Source of the DNA: Microvirga antarctica
GTDB lineage: Bacteria > Pseudomonadota > Alphaproteobacteria > Rhizobiales > Beijerinckiaceae
Assembly: GCF_017921815.1 (NCBI RefSeq)
Contig: NZ_JAGEMM010000001.1
Location: 558,001-622,000 of the forward strand
DNA: 64,000 bases
Direction of reading: 5' to 3'
Position numbers and translations under genes: made by a program
Shown here: positions 35,646 to 45,979 of the stretch, one piece after another
How positions within the stretch are numbered: position 1 is the stretch's first letter
How the letters are laid out: each line of letters begins with the position of its first letter
Notes under the pieces: generated by a model
The model's database searches: none
Seen by the model: the letters and a program-made list of their open reading frames with translations, nothing else
Told to the model about the DNA's origin: nothing

Positions 35646-35831
35646 TCAATGGCACGGGAAGGCGAGCGAATGCCGCACGTCATGTGCCGCATTGTGGACG
35701 GCGCTGATATGCGAGAATCCCGCAAAGCCCACGACGAAGAGGCCGAGGAATGCGGCAAGGCCGAGTTGCAGGATGCGTGAGGCGGGTGTTGCCGCTGCTG
35801 CGAGCGGCAGTGACGTCTGGTTGGTCGACAT
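35646..35831 (-). CDS. cbtB: Cobalt transporter subunit CbtB
   Basis: 61 residues: one membrane segment (ILQLGLAAFLGLFVVGFAGF) and a C-terminal histidine cluster (HISAVHNAAHDVRHS), typical of CbtB. ATG 35831 has AAAGGA about 6 nt upstream and follows the minus-strand B12 riboswitch by about 45 nt. Confidence 0.9.
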   Translation of the reverse strand: MSTNQTSLPLAAAATPASRILQLGLAAFLGLFVVGFAGFSHISAVHNAAHDVRHSLAFPCH

Positions 35832-35877
35832 GATGATCCTTTCACCCTCCACCCGAGGGCTCATGATGGTTGCGCGA

Positions 35878-36052
35878 TGTCGGCAGGTTTCCTGGCTCAC
35901 GGATCAACGCGTCTCCTCTGCCTTCCCAGGACGAATCCCAGTGGCAGTCACGAGGAGCGCTCTCCGCCTACAGTTGCGGGGGCAGCCATGGCTTTGGGCA
36001 CGAGGCCCGTACCGTGTTCCCTTTTCATCCTTGTGGGATCCGACGTCACAGG
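35878..36052 (-). promoter_or_regulatory. Cobalamin riboswitch upstream of cbtB-cbtA
   Basis: Read on the minus strand: AAAAGGGAACACGGTAC, the B12 box GCTGCCCCCGCAACTGTAGG (about 35991-35970), GCCACTGGGAT, CTGGGAAGGC and GAGCCAGGAAACCTGCCG. Ends about 45 nt before the cbtB start; a small CCCTC/GAGGG hairpin directly before the ribosome site may be the expression platform. Boundaries approximate. Confidence 0.95.
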
Positions 36053-36112
36053 TATAGAGGGCCCCCGTCGGGCCGCCAACCGAAAGATTACCCGAGCCAC
36101 CCACCTTTGCCC

Positions 36113-36403
36113 TCAGGCCAGGATCATTCCGGCCCGGCGGATATCCCGGCTGGTGAGATGGAAGTTTGCGCCGGGCGCAAGGATTTTTCGCTCGGCCTTG
36201 AGAGACGCAGCCCGTTCGAAGGCGTCGCGATGGAGCACGAAATAGCCGAGACAGGCGGAGGGATCTGCGTCTCCGGCAAGGAGGGCGCGGAAGGCCAGCC
36301 GGTGGATCACGCAGAGGCCCAGATGGCCACGCGGCCGAAAGGCGAGCGAATCGATATCCGCCCGCCAGGCCGCATCATCTGCCAGCACAATCGCCCTCGC
36401 CAT
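36113..36403 (-). CDS. 96-residue protein of unknown function
   Basis: Starts ARAIVLADDAAWRADIDSLA and shows a compact alternation of helices (LGLCVIHRLAFRALL) with two cysteines. No signal or membrane segment. It lies directly upstream of the cbtBA riboswitch in the same direction, so readthrough is possible. No family recognised. Confidence 0.55.
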   Translation of the reverse strand: MARAIVLADDAAWRADIDSLAFRPRGHLGLCVIHRLAFRALLAGDADPSACLGYFVLHRDAFERAASLKAERKILAPGANFHLTSRDIRRAGMILA

Positions 36404-36522
36404 GGATCCGACTCTTGACTCTCCTTGGCAAGCTACCCCTGATCGATAAAAATCCCGAGGCCCGATGGGCCACGTCCCGCTTTAACGACGACCTGCCAGC
36501 GATCTCACGGAAAGGAAATCCT

Positions 36523-36825
36523 GTGTTCACTCTCACCATCAGCGACAAGGCTGTGGCCGTCACCAACGCCGCCGAGGATGAAGCCCGTGAGCTTTTCATG
36601 AGCGAGGACTTCAAGGAAGACCTCAAGACCCTCGAAACGGACGGCGCCCCGCTCTGGGACGGCTTCGCCACGCTCGGATTGCGCCCGGCAACGGACCTTG
36701 AGGTCACGGAGTTCGAGGAGGCGGACGTCGACGAGGAGGGTGAAGAGGAGGCCGAGGACGATGACGGCCCCCTGATCATGTTTCTTGTGGACGTGACCGA
36801 CCCGGACGATTTCAACGACGATTGA
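36523..36825 (+). CDS. Very acidic 100-residue protein of unknown function
   Basis: GTG 36523 preceded by AAAGGAA at 7 nt. N-terminus FTLTISDKAVAVTNAAEDEA, then a strongly acidic stretch (EEADVDEEGEEEAEDDD) and C-terminal VDVTDPDDFNDD. Net charge is strongly negative; possibly metal- or protein-binding. No family recognised. Confidence 0.65.
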   Translation: MFTLTISDKAVAVTNAAEDEARELFMSEDFKEDLKTLETDGAPLWDGFATLGLRPATDLEVTEFEEADVDEEGEEEAEDDDGPLIMFLVDVTDPDDFNDD

Positions 36826-36838
36826 TCGAGGCGCTCGC

Positions 36839-36860
36839 GGGGCCCGGACACCCGGGCCCC
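36839..36860. terminator. GC hairpin between convergent genes
   Basis: 9-bp perfect inverted repeat (36839-36847 with 36852-36860) and ACAC loop, between the acidic protein gene and the LLM flavoprotein gene. No T-tract. Confidence 0.5.
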
Positions 36861-36901
36861 CTGCACGGCAGCAGCGCGGAGGCTGATTTCCGTCGGTCAG
36901 A

Positions 36902-37912
36902 TCACGCGGATCGCGTCCCGAATTCCAGCGCGAGCAGCTCGTAGGAGCGGATCTTCGCGTCTGCATCGAAGATCGCCGCCGTGACCATCAGTTCATCGGG
37001 TTGGGTTGCGGCGATCAAGGGCTGGAGCGCGGCCCGCAGCGTCTGCGGCGAGCCGACGAACAGCCGCTGACGGTTGCGGCGGATCGCGTCACGCTCGGCG
37101 GTCGAATAGTCGTAAGCCAGCGCCTCTTCGGGAGTGGGCAAGGGACCGTATTCGCCCCGTGCGCGGCGCAGCACGTTGAGATCCGCGCTTGACGCCAGCC
37201 GTTCGGCCGCCTCGTCCGTCTCGGCGCAGATGATGGCGACCGTGAGGATCGCGTGGGGAGTCTGACGCCACTGCGACGGCGTGAATTCGCGCCGATAGCT
37301 GAGCATGGCATCGACCGGATCGTAGCTTGCGAAATGGTGAGCAAAGCCAAAGCCGAGACCCAGCTGCGCCGACAGATGGGCGCTGTAATCGCTTGAGCCG
37401 AGAAGCCAGATCGGCGGAAGCGGGACGCCCGAGGGCATGATATCGATCTTGCGAAACGGGTGGCCATCCGGGAAGCGACCGGTTTCCAGCAGCAGCAGTT
37501 CCTGCAGCCGCTCGAAAAAATCATCTCCACCCCGCTCCTGCTGGTGACGGCGCAGGGCATAGGACGTGACCGGATCGGTTCCGGGCGCGCGCCCGAGACC
37601 GAGGTCGATGCGACCGGGGAACAAGGCCGCAAGCAGCTTGAACCGCTCGGCCACCATCAGAGGCGCGTGGTTCGGCAGCATCACGCCGCCGGACCCCACA
37701 TGAATCCGTTCGGTGACGGCAGCGATCTGCCCGATCATGATTTCCGGCGCGCCGCTCGCCACCGATGGCAGATTGTGGTGTTCGGCGACCCAGAAGCGCG
37801 TGAATCCGAGTCGATCCGCGTGGCGGGCGAGATCGATCGTGCGGCGCAGCGCGTCCGCAGGTGTTGCACCCGCGGTGACGAAGGAAAGGTCGAGAACGGA
37901 AAGCGGCAGCAT
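36902..37912 (-). CDS. LLM-class flavin-dependent oxidoreductase (MsnO8-like)
   Basis: 336 residues of the luciferase-like monooxygenase fold. LGFTRFWVAEHHNLP, IHVGSGGVMLPNHAPL and RIDLGLGRAPGTDP are typical of the MsnO8/YhbW group that uses reduced FMN. The substrate is unknown. The gene is alone on its strand between terminator-like hairpin and the aldo/keto reductase promoter. Confidence 0.88.
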   Translation of the reverse strand: MLPLSVLDLSFVTAGATPADALRRTIDLARHADRLGFTRFWVAEHHNLPSVASGAPEIMIGQIAAVTERIHVGSGGVMLPNHAPLMVAERFKLLAALFPGRIDLGLGRAPGTDPVTSYALRRHQQERGGDDFFERLQELLLLETGRFPDGHPFRKIDIMPSGVPLPPIWLLGSSDYSAHLSAQLGLGFGFAHHFASYDPVDAMLSYRREFTPSQWRQTPHAILTVAIICAETDEAAERLASSADLNVLRRARGEYGPLPTPEEALAYDYSTAERDAIRRNRQRLFVGSPQTLRAALQPLIAATQPDELMVTAAIFDADAKIRSYELLALEFGTRSA

Positions 37913-38071
37913 GAGGTTTCCAGCGGTTGGTCGTTTCGTCTATGAACACGTTGACCGCATATAGGTTTGCGGCACGACAAAACACATGCCCTGCCGGGCA
38001 TAAACCCGTGACGGCCGATTGCGGGCCGGGCACGGTTCGACCCAGATCAGCGGTTCACAAGGAATGCCAGC

Positions 38072-39022
38072 ATGAACAAACGACGGCTCGGACAATCGGA
38101 CTTGATGGTGTCGCCCCTGTGCCTGGGCGGGAACGTGTTCGGATGGACCGCAGACGAGGCGACCTCGTTTAGCATCCTCGACGCCTTCGTCGAAGGCGGG
38201 CTGGACTTCATCGATACCGCCGACGCCTATTCGAGCTGGGCCCCCGGGAACACGGGCGGCGAATCCGAGACCATTATCGGCAAGTGGATGAAAGCGCGGG
38301 GCAACCGCAGCAAGCTCATCATCGCCACCAAGGTTGGCTCGGAGATGGGCCCGGGCAAGAAGGGCCTGTCGAAAGCCTACATCCATGAGGCCGTGGATGC
38401 GTCCCTGTTGCGCCTGCAAACCGATTACATCGATCTCTACCAGTCCCACTGGGACGACGAAGACACGCCACAGGCCGAGACCCTGGGGGCCTATCAGGAG
38501 CTCATCCGCGCGGGCAAGATCCGGGCCATCGGCGCTTCCAACCTCAAGCCCGAGCGCCTGCTCTCCGCCCTCGATGTGAGCGCCAAGCATGGGCTGCCGC
38601 GTTATGAGAGCCTGCAGCCGAAATACAATCTCTACGACCGCGAGGAATTCGAGGGCGGGCTCGAAGCTGTCTGCGTGGAGAACGGCCTTGGCGTCATCTC
38701 CTATCACAGCCTCGGAAGCGGCTTTCTGACGGGCAAGTATCGGGCAGAGAGCGATTTCGGCAAAAGCGTGCGCGGCACCCGGATGGTCAATTATCTCAAT
38801 GAACGCGGCCGGCGGATCCTCGCGGCGCTTGACGAGGTCGCGGCGGCCAAGAGCGCAACCCCGACCCAGATCGCGCTGGCCTGGCTGATGGCGCGCAAGA
38901 GCGTCACCGCGCCGATCGCCAGCGCGACGAACGTGGAACAGCTTGGAGATCTCGTCGCTGCAACGAGGCTTTCGCTTGCGAAGGAGAGCATCGAGACCCT
39001 CGACCACGCGGCCGCCTACTAG
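38072..39022 (+). CDS. Aldo/keto reductase
   Basis: 316 residues, TIM-barrel NAD(P)H-dependent reductase. Catalytic tetrad residues are visible in FIDTADAYSSW (Asp, Tyr), IIATKVG (Lys) and DLYQSHWDD (His); the C-terminal coenzyme site follows PIASATNVEQL. Belongs to the YajO/general-stress subgroup with unknown substrate. It precedes the OYE pseudogene. Confidence 0.92.
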   Translation: MNKRRLGQSDLMVSPLCLGGNVFGWTADEATSFSILDAFVEGGLDFIDTADAYSSWAPGNTGGESETIIGKWMKARGNRSKLIIATKVGSEMGPGKKGLSKAYIHEAVDASLLRLQTDYIDLYQSHWDDEDTPQAETLGAYQELIRAGKIRAIGASNLKPERLLSALDVSAKHGLPRYESLQPKYNLYDREEFEGGLEAVCVENGLGVISYHSLGSGFLTGKYRAESDFGKSVRGTRMVNYLNERGRRILAALDEVAAAKSATPTQIALAWLMARKSVTAPIASATNVEQLGDLVAATRLSLAKESIETLDHAAAY

Positions 39023-39167
39023 GCGAGCGCGTCATGCGTGCCCGGCATCGCCATAGGCGAAATCCGCGGCACGCATGGCAGACATGCCATTGCGTCGGCC
39101 GCGGCGCCGCTTATCTCCGGGTGCGGATGTTCAATTCCAGTTTCCACAAACGAGATCGGTCAATTTC

Positions 39168-40258
<1,091 letters not shown>

Positions 40259-40270
40259 TCGCGAGCCTGA

Positions 40271-40294
40271 AGAGCCCGGCTCGCGCCGGGCTCT
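40271..40294. terminator. Hairpin between convergent genes
   Basis: 10-bp perfect stem (40271-40280 with 40285-40294), loop TCGC, between the OYE gene and the opposite-strand secreted protein gene. No T-tract; function inferred from position. Confidence 0.5.
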
Positions 40295-40613
40295 AGCAGC
40301 CGACGCAGATGCCGCGGCGCACCTTCTTGTCGATGACGTCGCTCTTCCGGCGCAGTTCGAGCTCGCGGGCAGTGGGCCGGATGCCCGAGACGTCGCCCGG
40401 CCGGCCCATCGTTGCGGGCGAGCGCGATCCGGAACTTCCCTCGGTGCCGGGCGCAGCGCGCGGAGCCGTGACCGTGCTGGGCGGGGAGCCTGGCGAAGGT
40501 GTGGCGCTGCCCGGGCTCATGGTTGAGGTCTGGGCCATGGACTGGGAGGCGAGCGGGCCTCCGGCGACTAAGCTGGCGATCATGAAGGCTCGCGCCAAAT
40601 TCAGGGTTCGCAA
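40293..40613 (-). CDS. Secreted Pro/Ser/Thr-rich protein with C-terminal CVGC
   Basis: 106 residues from TTG 40613, chosen because a near-perfect ribosome site (AAGGAGGAG) sits 5 nt before it. The start is followed by a signal peptide (FMIASLVAGGPLASQSMAQ), a Pro/Ser/Thr-rich linker, and a charged end (RRKSDVIDKKVRRGICVGC). Exported; the two C-terminal cysteines may bind metal or form a disulfide. No family recognised. Confidence 0.6.
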   Translation of the reverse strand: MRTLNLARAFMIASLVAGGPLASQSMAQTSTMSPGSATPSPGSPPSTVTAPRAAPGTEGSSGSRSPATMGRPGDVSGIRPTARELELRRKSDVIDKKVRRGICVGC

Positions 40614-40668
40614 TGACTCCTCCTTAAGCTTGCCGTGAGGCAACGTGGAAGTCGGACAGCGGTTTCCC

Positions 40669-41229
40669 TCACCGCCGCCACAGGGTGAGGCTGACAGGGC
40701 CATCCGGATCGAGCATCCTCCGCGGGCCGGCCTCAAGGCCTCGCTCGTACAAGGCGGCGCCGGCGCCTGTGCGATGATCGCAACACGAGAACACGCTCGT
40801 GCCATTGCCCAGTGTAACGGCTTCCGCTCGGGTCAGGTGGAAGGTGTCGTAGCCGATGCCAAGAAACAGGTCGAAGACACGTCGGCCACCGGGGACTGCC
40901 ACCCTGCCGCCGTTCGGCAGCAAGGTCGCGGCCACCACCTCCCACGCGCAACGATCGGGATTCCACCACCAGCCGTCGGGTCTCTCGTCAAGGCCCGACG
41001 ACGACGACGACACGATCAGGCGCGAGCGCCCCTTGCTGTTGGGGTTGGCCTCGTGCCCCAGACGGCCCAGAACCACGAGGTCGGCCTTGTCGAGCTCGTC
41101 CTGGAAATACGCCCAGTCGGCATCGTTGCGCAGGAGAGCGGGCGTGGCGCCGGTTTCATCGGCGATACGGTCATCGGCAGACACGATCGCATAGCCATGA
41201 ATGTGGACACCCGCCACGACAGCACTCAC
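40669..41229 (-). CDS. Dihydrofolate-reductase-fold protein (RibD C-terminal-like)
   Basis: 186 residues from GTG 41229, 4 nt after the aquaporin stop. The N-terminal HIHGYAIVSADDRIADE, KADLVVLGRLGHEAN and VAVPGGRRVFDLFL match the NADPH-binding DHFR/RibD_C pattern. There is a curious Ser run (IVSSSSSGLDE). No deaminase domain and no folA partner (thyA) nearby, so neither riboflavin nor folate biosynthesis is supported; substrate unknown. Confidence 0.6.
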   Translation of the reverse strand: MSAVVAGVHIHGYAIVSADDRIADETGATPALLRNDADWAYFQDELDKADLVVLGRLGHEANPNSKGRSRLIVSSSSSGLDERPDGWWWNPDRCAWEVVAATLLPNGGRVAVPGGRRVFDLFLGIGYDTFHLTRAEAVTLGNGTSVFSCCDHRTGAGAALYERGLEAGPRRMLDPDGPVSLTLWRR

Positions 41230-41233
41230 CCGG

Positions 41234-41923
41234 TCAGGCCCGGTCGGCAGCGCGATTGACGAGTCCAGCCAGGACGCCGCCGATCGCAGGCGCGAGGATG
41301 AACAGCCACATCTGCCCCAGCGCCTTGCCGCCAACGACCAGCGCCGGCCCGAGCGACCGCGCGGGATTTACCGAGACGCCGGTCACATTGATGAAGACGA
41401 TGTGGATAAGAACGAGGGTCAAGCCCACCACAAGCCCCGCGATGGCGCCGAAATGGTCCCCGCTCGTCACCCGGAGAATGGCAAAGACAAAAATGAAGGT
41501 CGCGATGACCTCGACGAGGAAGGCCGCCGCGGTGCCGTATCCGCCGAGATAGTCAGCGCCCCAGCCATTCTGGCCCAGGCCGCTGGTCGCAAGGTCGTAG
41601 CCCGCAAGCTTGCCCGACACGATGGCGTAGAGGATGAAGGCGCCGATCGCGCCGCCGATGAACTGGGCGACGATGTAGCCGATGGCCTGACTCACGGGGA
41701 GCCGACCGGCCGCAAGCAGGCCAAGGGTAACCGCCGGATTGATGTGACAGCCCGAGATCGGGCCGATGGTATAGATCATGGCCATGACGGACAGGCCGAA
41801 CGCCAACGCGACCGGCAGCATGCCGATTGGAAAACCGGCGCCATAGCCGGCAATGGCGACCGAGCCGCAACCCAGCAGCACCAACATCGCCGTTCCAAAG
41901 GCCTCTGCAAACAACTTGGACAT
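41234..41923 (-). CDS. aqpZ: Aquaporin Z-type water channel
   Basis: 229 residues with six membrane segments and two half helices. Both NPA boxes are present (GCHINPAVTLG and GVSVNPARSLGP), with histidine near the selectivity region as in water-selective AqpZ. Inner membrane. It is the first gene of a probable operon with the DHFR-fold gene. Divergent from xthA, with 168 bp between. Confidence 0.93.
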   Translation of the reverse strand: MSKLFAEAFGTAMLVLLGCGSVAIAGYGAGFPIGMLPVALAFGLSVMAMIYTIGPISGCHINPAVTLGLLAAGRLPVSQAIGYIVAQFIGGAIGAFILYAIVSGKLAGYDLATSGLGQNGWGADYLGGYGTAAAFLVEVIATFIFVFAILRVTSGDHFGAIAGLVVGLTLVLIHIVFINVTGVSVNPARSLGPALVVGGKALGQMWLFILAPAIGGVLAGLVNRAADRA

Positions 41924-42091
41924 GACCGTCTCCCCCCATTCCCTAAAGGGAGATTAACACGAAGCTTAGCCTTGGACCACAGGTTGCAACGCCTTTGCTT
42001 GTGAGGGACCCCCGGATCATATCCCTTGCCAGCCCCCGGCGAAAATCCGATGAAACCTTCTGGACCATCGACGAAAGAGCGAGTTGAGCGG

Positions 42092-42880
42092 ATGCGGATT
42101 GCCACCTGGAACGTCAACTCGATCAAGCAGCGGCTGGAGCACCTCGGCGAGTTTCTCAAGACGAGCGAACCGGATGTGGTCTGCCTGCAGGAGCTGAAAT
42201 GCACGGACGACACGTTTCCGCGCAGCGAGGTCGAGGGATTCGGCTACCACGTGGAGACCCACGGGCAGAAGGCATATAATGGCGTGGCGATCCTCTCGAA
42301 GCGCAAGCTCGAGGATGTGCGTGTGGGACTTCCGGGCGACGACGGCGACGACCACGCACGCTATATCGAGGGCGTGATCGCCACCGAGAAGACCGCCTTG
42401 CGCGTCGCGTCAATTTACCTGCCGAACGGCAACCCGATCACCACCCCGAAATTCGCCTACAAGCTGGCTTGGATGGAGCGGCTGTCCGCGCATGCGCGGG
42501 CGCTTCTCAAGCACGAGGAAAATCTCGTCCTGTGTGGGGATTTCAACGTCATCCCCGATCCGAAGGACGCGGCCGACCCCGCTTTGTGGGTCAATGACGC
42601 GCTGTTCCAGCCGGAAACCCGCGCGAGCTTTCGGGCCCTCCTCGATCTCGGCTTTGCCGACGCTCTGCGCGCCTGCAGCGACGAGGGTGGCCTCTACACA
42701 TTCTGGGATTATCAGGCGGGTGCGTACCAGCGGAACAACGGCATCCGGATCGACCATTTCCTGCTCTCGCCCCAGGCCCAGGACAAACTGCGCTCGGTCG
42801 CCATCCGCAAGGATGTGCGCGGCTGGGAGAAGCCGTCGGACCACGTCCCCGTCATGATCGATCTCGATATCGAGCCATGA
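42092..42880 (+). CDS. xthA: Exodeoxyribonuclease III
   Basis: 262 residues of the AP-endonuclease/ExoIII family. MRIATWNVNSIKQRLEHL, LQELKCTD (metal Glu), LCGDFNVIPDPKDAADP and the terminal SDHVPVMIDL (Asp-His) are present. Cleaves abasic sites and 3'-blocked ends in base excision repair. Start ATG 42092 fits the family N-terminus; upstream frame is not conserved-looking. Confidence 0.94.
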   Translation: MRIATWNVNSIKQRLEHLGEFLKTSEPDVVCLQELKCTDDTFPRSEVEGFGYHVETHGQKAYNGVAILSKRKLEDVRVGLPGDDGDDHARYIEGVIATEKTALRVASIYLPNGNPITTPKFAYKLAWMERLSAHARALLKHEENLVLCGDFNVIPDPKDAADPALWVNDALFQPETRASFRALLDLGFADALRACSDEGGLYTFWDYQAGAYQRNNGIRIDHFLLSPQAQDKLRSVAIRKDVRGWEKPSDHVPVMIDLDIEP

Positions 42881-42902
42881 CGACAGCGGGGGCGGCCGAC
42901 GT

Positions 42903-43715
42903 CTAGCGCCGGGCCTGGATATACTGCTCCAGAAGGTCGAGGGCGAGCTTGCGGTCGCTTTCGCCGGAGGCCGCGAAGGCCTCGTCGTAGAGATTGATGA
43001 TCCACTGATCCTTGCCGGGCTCGATCGATTCCCGCGCCAGCGTCAGCCACATGAGACCCCGCGCCCGCTGACGGGGAACGCCCTTGCCGTTGATCAGCAG
43101 ATGGCCGAGCACGGCCTGGGACGAGTGATGGCCCTTCTCGGCCGCGAGGTTCAGCCAGCGCGCGGCAAGGCGCAGATCCTTGTCGACGCCGGTGCCCTCG
43201 ATATAGAGCCGCGCGAGATTGTACTGCGCGTTGGAATCACTGAAATAGCTCGCCGCATAGTTGAACATCTCCACCGCGCGAACCGGGTTGGCCGCAACGT
43301 AGGTGCCCTTGATGCCATCGAGGAAATAGGTGCCCAAGGCCACGAAGGCGCTCGACACCACCGGCGCATTGGGCGAGTCCGGGCTCTCGTCGGCATTCTG
43401 GTCGGCCAGTTTCGAGAAATACTCGAAGGCTTTCAGGTCGTCGTGCTGAACGCCGTCGCCGTCGGCATACATGCGCCCGAGTTTCCACAGGGCGAGCGTG
43501 TGCCCCTGCCCTGCCGCATATTCGAGCGCCAGCGCGGCGCCGCGCTTGTCGCCGGCATTGTAGTCCCGCATCCCGTTGCGCAAAGCCTCCTTCACCGACC
43601 CGTACTTGATGGTCGGCGTGAGGGGCTGCGGGCGCGGAGCGGCATCGAGCGCGTAGGCCGCATGCGACCCCATCAGCACCACGCCGCAAACGGCAAAAAG
43701 ACTAGACGTCCGCAT
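42903..43715 (-). CDS. exoR: ExoR-like periplasmic Sel1-repeat regulator
   Basis: 270 residues with a signal peptide ([20 protein letters not shown]) and Sel1-type repeats, such as LALEYAAGQGHTLALWKLG, YNLARLYIEGTGVDKDLRLA and QAVLGHLLINGKGVPRQRA. The layout and the LALWKLGRMYADGDGV block match rhizobial ExoR, which binds and restrains the ExoS sensor kinase and thereby controls exopolysaccharide and motility through ChvI. Its start lies 14 nt inside the end of ilvD, implying coupled translation. exoS/chvI are not in the window. Confidence 0.85.
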   Translation of the reverse strand: MRTSSLFAVCGVVLMGSHAAYALDAAPRPQPLTPTIKYGSVKEALRNGMRDYNAGDKRGAALALEYAAGQGHTLALWKLGRMYADGDGVQHDDLKAFEYFSKLADQNADESPDSPNAPVVSSAFVALGTYFLDGIKGTYVAANPVRAVEMFNYAASYFSDSNAQYNLARLYIEGTGVDKDLRLAARWLNLAAEKGHHSSQAVLGHLLINGKGVPRQRARGLMWLTLARESIEPGKDQWIINLYDEAFAASGESDRKLALDLLEQYIQARR

Positions 43716-45432
43716 AGCATTCCGTCTCGGCTGATCCGCCCGGATGAGTCACCGCACCGTCCCGGGCCGGACCGACGGTCTGGATGTATTTCCACAGATA
43801 GCCCGACGTGGCCGCCGTCCCACGGGGTTTCCACTCCGTATGGCGGCGGGCCAGTTCCTCGTCCGACAGCTCGACGTCGATGGTGCCCTTGATGGCGTCG
43901 AGCGCGATGATATCGCCGTCGCGCACGAGCGCGATGGGGCCCCCGACCGCTGCCTCCGGCCCCGCATGGCCGATGCAGAAGCCGCGCGTCGCACCGGAAA
44001 ACCGGCCATCGGTGATCAGCGCGACCTTGTCGCCCATGCCCTGGCCATAGAGGGCAGCCGTCGTCGACAGCATCTCGCGCATGCCGGGTCCACCGCGCGG
44101 CCCCTCGTAGCGGATGACGAGAACCTCGCCCTCCTTGTACTGCTTCTTGCTGACGGCCTCGAAACAAGCCTCCTCGCCATCGAAGCAGCGTGCGGGCCCG
44201 CGAAAGACCTGCTTGTCGATGGGCATCCCCGCGACCTTCACGATCGCGCCTTCGGGCGCAAGATTGCCCCGCAGGCCGACGACGCCGCCGGTCTTGGTGA
44301 TCGGCCGGTTGGCCGGACGCACCACGTCCTGATCGTCGTTCCAGCGGACATTGGCGAGGTTCTCGGCCATGGTCCTTCCGGTCACCGTCATGACATCGCC
44401 ATGCATGAAGCCATGGTCGAGCAGCGTCTTCATGAGCAGCGGAATGCCCCCGACCTCGAACATGTCCTTGGCCACGTAGCGGCCGCCGGGCTTGAGGTCG
44501 GCGATATAGGGCGTGCGCTTGAAGATCTCGGCCACGTCGAAGAGATCGAACTTGATGCCGATCTCATGGGCGATCGCCGGTAGGTGGAGCGCGGCGTTGG
44601 TGGAGCCGCCGGAGGCCGCGACCACGGTCGCGGCATTTTCCAGCGCCTTGAGGGTCACGATATCGCGCGGGCGGATATTCTGCGCCAGGAGTTCCATGAC
44701 CATCTCGCCGGCCGTGAAACAGAACCGGTCGCGGATCTCGTAGGGCGCCGGCGCACCAGCCGAATAAGGCAGTGCGAGGCCGATGGCCTCGGACACTGTC
44801 GCCATCGTGTTGGCGGTGAACTGGGCGCCGCAGGCGCCGGCCGACGGACACGCGACCTGCTCGAGTTCGGTCAGGTCCGCGTCGGACATCTCGCCGACCG
44901 AATGCTTGCCGACCGCCTCGAAAAGATCCTGGACGGTGACCGGCTTGCCGCGGAACGATCCGGGCAGGATCGAGCCGCCATAGATGAAGATGGACGGCAC
45001 GTTGAGGCGAACCATCGCCATCATCATGCCGGGCAACGACTTGTCGCAACCGGCCATGCCGACAAGCGCGTCATAGGAATGGCCGCGCATGGTCAGCTCG
45101 ACCGAATCGGCAATCACTTCCCGGGACGGCAACGACGATTTCATGCCCTGGTGACCCATGGCGATGCCGTCCGTCACGGTGATGGTGCAGAATTCGCGGG
45201 GCGTGCCACGGGCGGCCGAGACACCCTTCTTGACGGCCTGGGCCTGGCGCATCAGCGAGATGTTGCAGGGCGCCGCCTCGTTCCAGCAGGTCGCGACGCC
45301 GACGAATGGCTGATGGATCTGCTCTTCGGTCAGACCCATCGCATAGAGATACGACCGATGCGGCGCACGGGTTGGCCCTTCCGTAACGTGACGGGAAGGA
45401 AGCTTTGATTTGTCAAAGCGGCGCGCATCCAT
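43702..45432 (-). CDS. ilvD: Dihydroxy-acid dehydratase
   Basis: 576 residues. Dehydrates 2,3-dihydroxy acids in valine, isoleucine and leucine synthesis, with an Fe-S cluster. [35 protein letters not shown] and [18 protein letters not shown] hold the three cluster cysteines; [20 protein letters not shown] lies near the C-terminus. ATG 45432 is preferred because GGAAGAG lies 8 nt upstream; GTG 45441 would overlap it. Followed by overlapping exoR. Confidence 0.95.
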   Translation of the reverse strand: MDARRFDKSKLPSRHVTEGPTRAPHRSYLYAMGLTEEQIHQPFVGVATCWNEAAPCNISLMRQAQAVKKGVSAARGTPREFCTITVTDGIAMGHQGMKSSLPSREVIADSVELTMRGHSYDALVGMAGCDKSLPGMMMAMVRLNVPSIFIYGGSILPGSFRGKPVTVQDLFEAVGKHSVGEMSDADLTELEQVACPSAGACGAQFTANTMATVSEAIGLALPYSAGAPAPYEIRDRFCFTAGEMVMELLAQNIRPRDIVTLKALENAATVVAASGGSTNAALHLPAIAHEIGIKFDLFDVAEIFKRTPYIADLKPGGRYVAKDMFEVGGIPLLMKTLLDHGFMHGDVMTVTGRTMAENLANVRWNDDQDVVRPANRPITKTGGVVGLRGNLAPEGAIVKVAGMPIDKQVFRGPARCFDGEEACFEAVSKKQYKEGEVLVIRYEGPRGGPGMREMLSTTAALYGQGMGDKVALITDGRFSGATRGFCIGHAGPEAAVGGPIALVRDGDIIALDAIKGTIDVELSDEELARRHTEWKPRGTAATSGYLWKYIQTVGPARDGAVTHPGGSAETECYADV

Positions 45433-45979
45433 GAACTTCACTCTTCCCCGTTTGGCGTCTCACATGTGGATCCGAAAGGTTACGGAACCGTCGTGATTTG
45501 CCACGTGCCGCGCCGGTGACGCAACGCTCCTTAAGAGCAGGACAAATGCTGTTCCCGCCCCTTCGTTTCTTGGACTGCCTTGCTTCAAAGCGTTGCTGTG
45601 AAAGCCGTTTAGCCGAGCCTCTGAGTTGAACGCCGTTTATGGCGGGATCGCGGCGGAGCGCGGGCCAAGCGCGGCGGGATCAGGAAGGTTTCAGGGTGTT
45701 GCGTGGCGGCAACGCTCAGAACACGGATCCTGACCTCGCGCCGTTCTGATGGCGCGGGAGAATGTCCGCGCGCCGTGGAGGTCGAGAATCGCCCCGAGGC
45801 CACCCCGCCCAAGCGTAGCCTTTAGAATAGATGGCGCTCTTTGAAGAATAAGACTGCAAACCAAAGCGCTTCGAAGACATTCTGTCGCACGATATAGCAT
45901 TGTGGAACCAGCTGCCAAACAGTACGTTGTTACGTTGCCTCTGACTATGAGAGGCTCCCGTATTTTTCTGGAGATGATC
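45433..45979. other. Gene-poor region of about 550 bp between ilvD and the RTX gene
   Basis: No convincing coding frame on either strand. It presumably holds divergent promoters for ilvD and for the RTX protein. The last ~150 bp are visibly richer in A/T than surrounding DNA. I see no terminator or RNA gene. Confidence 0.5.
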
